DNA of 64,000 bases from Porpolomopsis calyptriformis (Eukaryota > Basidiomycota > Agaricomycetes > Agaricales > Hygrophoraceae): the NCBI GenBank assembly GCA_951640195.1, contig OX621167.1, forward strand, positions 620,001-684,000. The letters run 5' to 3'. Under the pieces are notes generated by a model, which had not been told where the DNA came from, did not search any database, and saw nothing but the letters and a program-made list of their open reading frames with translations. Of the stretch, positions 62,142-64,000 are shown in pieces (the stretch's first letter is position 1; every line of letters begins with the position of its first letter). The position numbers and the translations under genes were made by a program.

Positions 62142-62282
62142 TGGACTTTATGAACGATGTTCTCTGTATTCCTTGCATATTTTGTCGATCAATAGAACCT
62201 AGCTGTGCTTGCTGTCATTCAAGTACAGGATGGTCAAAGTCAATTGAAAATATACATAATATTACACGGGTATGTCAGTTAT

Positions 62283-62869
62283 CTATGAACGTTCGCCTCT
62301 CAGTCGACGAGCTAAAGCAAGGTCTTTGGGTTGGATTGTGACACGCTTGGCATGGATGGCAGCGAGATTGGTATCTTCGAATAGGGAGACAAGGTATGCC
62401 TCGGCAGCTTCTTGGAGAGCCATGACGGCGGATGATTGGAAGCGGAGGTCGGTCTATGGGTGGCTGATCAGCGAGGAAATAGGGAATTACAGGGAGGAAG
62501 GCTTACTTTGAAATCTTGTGCGATTTCGCGGACAAGACGCTGGAAGGGGAGCTTGCGGATGAGGAGCTCGGTTGATTTCTGGTACCGTCTGATTTCGCGG
62601 AGGGCGACGGTGCCGGGACGGAACCGATGCGGTTTCTTGACGCCACCGGTAGTTGCGCTCTGCGTGGGTCGGTCGGGGGGTCCAGAGGGAATGAGGAAGG
62701 GGAGAGGGGTACTTACGATGGATGTCTTGCGGCCGGCGGAGGACTTGGCTGCGAGTTGCTTGCGAGGGGCTTTGCCTGTGGTGGCCTGGTGAGAGGGTGG
62801 AGGGTTTGATGAGGGACGAGGTGACTTACCACCGGTAGACTTGCGGGCGGTTTGTTTGGTACGAGCCAT
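62283..62869 (-). CDS. HHT1: Histone H3 with a four-residue longer N-terminal tail
   Basis: Core nucleosome histone. Four exons, 62869-62830, 62775-62717, 62659-62507 and 62453-62283, give 140 residues against 136 for normal H3. Residues through K23 are canonical ([23 protein letters not shown]). After K23 the gene reads SSAGRKTSI (end of exon 2) and [16 protein letters not shown] (exon 3), where normal H3 has AARKSAPATGGVKK, so the tail is four residues longer between K23 and K36. The histone fold ([60 protein letters not shown]) is normal, so it is not a centromeric variant. Both splice sites around the insertion (ATC|GTAAGT and ACGCAG|AGC) are strong. Confidence 0.93.
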
Positions 62870-62923
62870 TGAGGTAGTGGTAGTGGATAGGAAAGATGAG
62901 TGACAGATCGTGTTGTGTTGGGC

Positions 62924-62930
62924 TATTTAT
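62924..62930 (-). promoter_or_regulatory. TATA-type element of the H3 gene
   Basis: ATAAATA on the minus strand, 55-61 bp upstream of the H3 ATG, in a plausible core-promoter position. Confidence 0.4.
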
Positions 62931-63609
62931 CAGGACACGATCGCGTTGTTGCACGTGACAATCAACAAGAGGTTTTGGCAGCTGAGTTTGCGGAGAATTT
63001 CGGAGTTGAATATTAAAGTTAAACGACGCGACAAAGGAACCCTCCCGCTGATGTGGGTCGCAAACTATGTTTTTCCGGGTTCCTCCTATCCATCTTTACC
63101 CCTTCAATCATGTCCCTGGGATGGGGCCATGATCGTACCAGGGGTTGGGAAATAGGCCTATCCCAATGGAATTGTCGTTCCCGAACATACATGTGACCAT
63201 GGGCGCTTCACCAGCATCAAAACCGTGTTCTTATCTTGCTCGATGCGCCTTGATCAGCAAATAAACGCGTTCGGGAGACGTTTCTTTACAGAACAACCCG
63301 TTTCGTGTCACGGCATCCCTGCAGCCTACTCAATTGCATGCGCCCACACGGATCATCTGTTAGGTAACTTTGTATTAGCAAAAATCTTTCGTTGAGGATA
63401 TATCGAGTACATTAGAGTTAGTCTGATAGAAAATGGCGTTCTACACGATGACCGACGAGACGCCCGGTGGATCTCACGAAGAAACTGCCGGTAGAATATC
63501 TGTAACGTTACCAGTCTGCGTCCTCTCAGCGTATCGTCAAATGCTGTTTGGAATCCAGCGAACATTCGAGCTATATACAGCAGATGAGCTTATATAATCC
63601 GCTTTTAAG
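62931..63609. other. Intergenic right of H3
   Basis: No H4 gene is found divergent from H3, although paired H3-H4 genes are common in fungi. Short open frames only. Confidence 0.4.
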
Positions 63610-64000
63610 AATGCTGTCTTCAACAAAACACTTGAACCTCGTCCCGTCCTTGGTAGAACCGGGGAAAATAGACCAGTTCATCCGGTCTGGACGAACACTT
63701 TCGACGACGTTGTCTCCGCGCGATAACTCTCTCGCCGTTTTCGTCACCAACTCCGTTCGTCTTTCCCAGGGCACTTTGCTCAGTTGACTAAATCGGTCGC
63801 AGACAACCCCACAAATAAATCAACCCTCAACGTATTCAAAGGAGCAACCTGTCTATTTCGCAACAACAGATGTCCATCCCTCTTCCGAAAGGCGCTTGGT
63901 CAGTCGCACCTCATGACATTACCCCTTCCGCCGATTCTCAACTTTTCCCGCTTTGCAGTTCATCACCGATACTTTGATCATATTTGCCGCCTTCAGAAAT
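63610..64000 (+). CDS. 5' part of an unidentified gene, cut by the window end
   Basis: Three stretches splice in one frame: 63610-63708, 63784-63898 and 63959-64000. They read NAVFNKTLEPRPVLGRTGEN, then PVHPVWTNTFDD, then LTKSVADNPTNKSTLNVFKG, CLFRNNRCPSLFRKAL, and VHHRYFDHICRLQK. The text looks protein-like and both introns have GT and AG ends, but other frames are also open here. No family recognised, and the first exon lies upstream and is not placed. Confidence 0.3.

Noticed and set aside
62870..63600. A divergent histone H4 gene
   Set aside because: No GRGKGGKGLGKGG-type start or H4 fold is present on either strand.

Overview
This is nuclear DNA from a filamentous or mushroom-type basidiomycete fungus (most likely Agaricomycotina). 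About 140 introns, nearly all 45-80 nt, can be placed by reading proteins across GT-AG (sometimes GC-AG) junctions. The proteins are fungal in kind: Ist2-type anoctamin, Ubc6, Doa10, Sec72, Tul1/Dsc1, Pcp1, sedolisin, and an NLR relic opening with the VAGRDQINIYH motif. For most genes I give exon coordinates whose summed length is an exact multiple of three.

0-21 kb is a compact housekeeping block: anoctamin (-), thymidylate kinase (+), UBC6 (-), CWC27 (-), DED1-type helicase (-), SEC72 (+), DOA10 (+), a RING protein (-), argininosuccinate synthase (+) and tRNA 2'-phosphotransferase TPT1 (+). UBC6 and DOA10 are the E2 and E3 of one ER-associated degradation pathway, and SEC72 belongs to the ER import machinery. 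21-26 kb is a duplicated block: two tandem paralogues of a four-helix membrane protein, each 340 residues, and a broken, intron-containing second copy of TPT1. 26-31.4 kb holds a secreted sedolisin protease followed by 2.8 kb without a recognisable gene.

31.4-50.6 kb carries a hypothetical protein, the mitochondrial phosphate carrier, a MITE, an inverted decayed copy of a coiled-coil gene, RIB3, the kinetochore gene NNF1, TUL1/DSC1, a phosphatidylserine decarboxylase, the intact coiled-coil gene (45.4-47.2 kb), a METTL21-type methyltransferase and the mitochondrial rhomboid protease PCP1. 50.66-57.19 kb is one AT-rich insertion with terminal inverted repeats of about 580 bp and TA at both ends. 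It holds a dead Tc1/mariner-type transposase and a second transposon-borne gene, and it begins 21 bp upstream of the PCP1 start codon. 57.2-59.1 kb contains decayed sequence, including an NLR relic. 59.1-64 kb has a second family-16 methyltransferase, a surface aspartic protease, a histone H3 gene whose tail is four residues longer than normal, and the start of an unidentified gene.

The points most worth a second look are the H3 tail insertion, the transposon at the PCP1 start, the run of GC-AG introns and 9-21 nt exons, the fast-decaying duplicates, and the unrecognised coiled-coil gene with its inverted relic.
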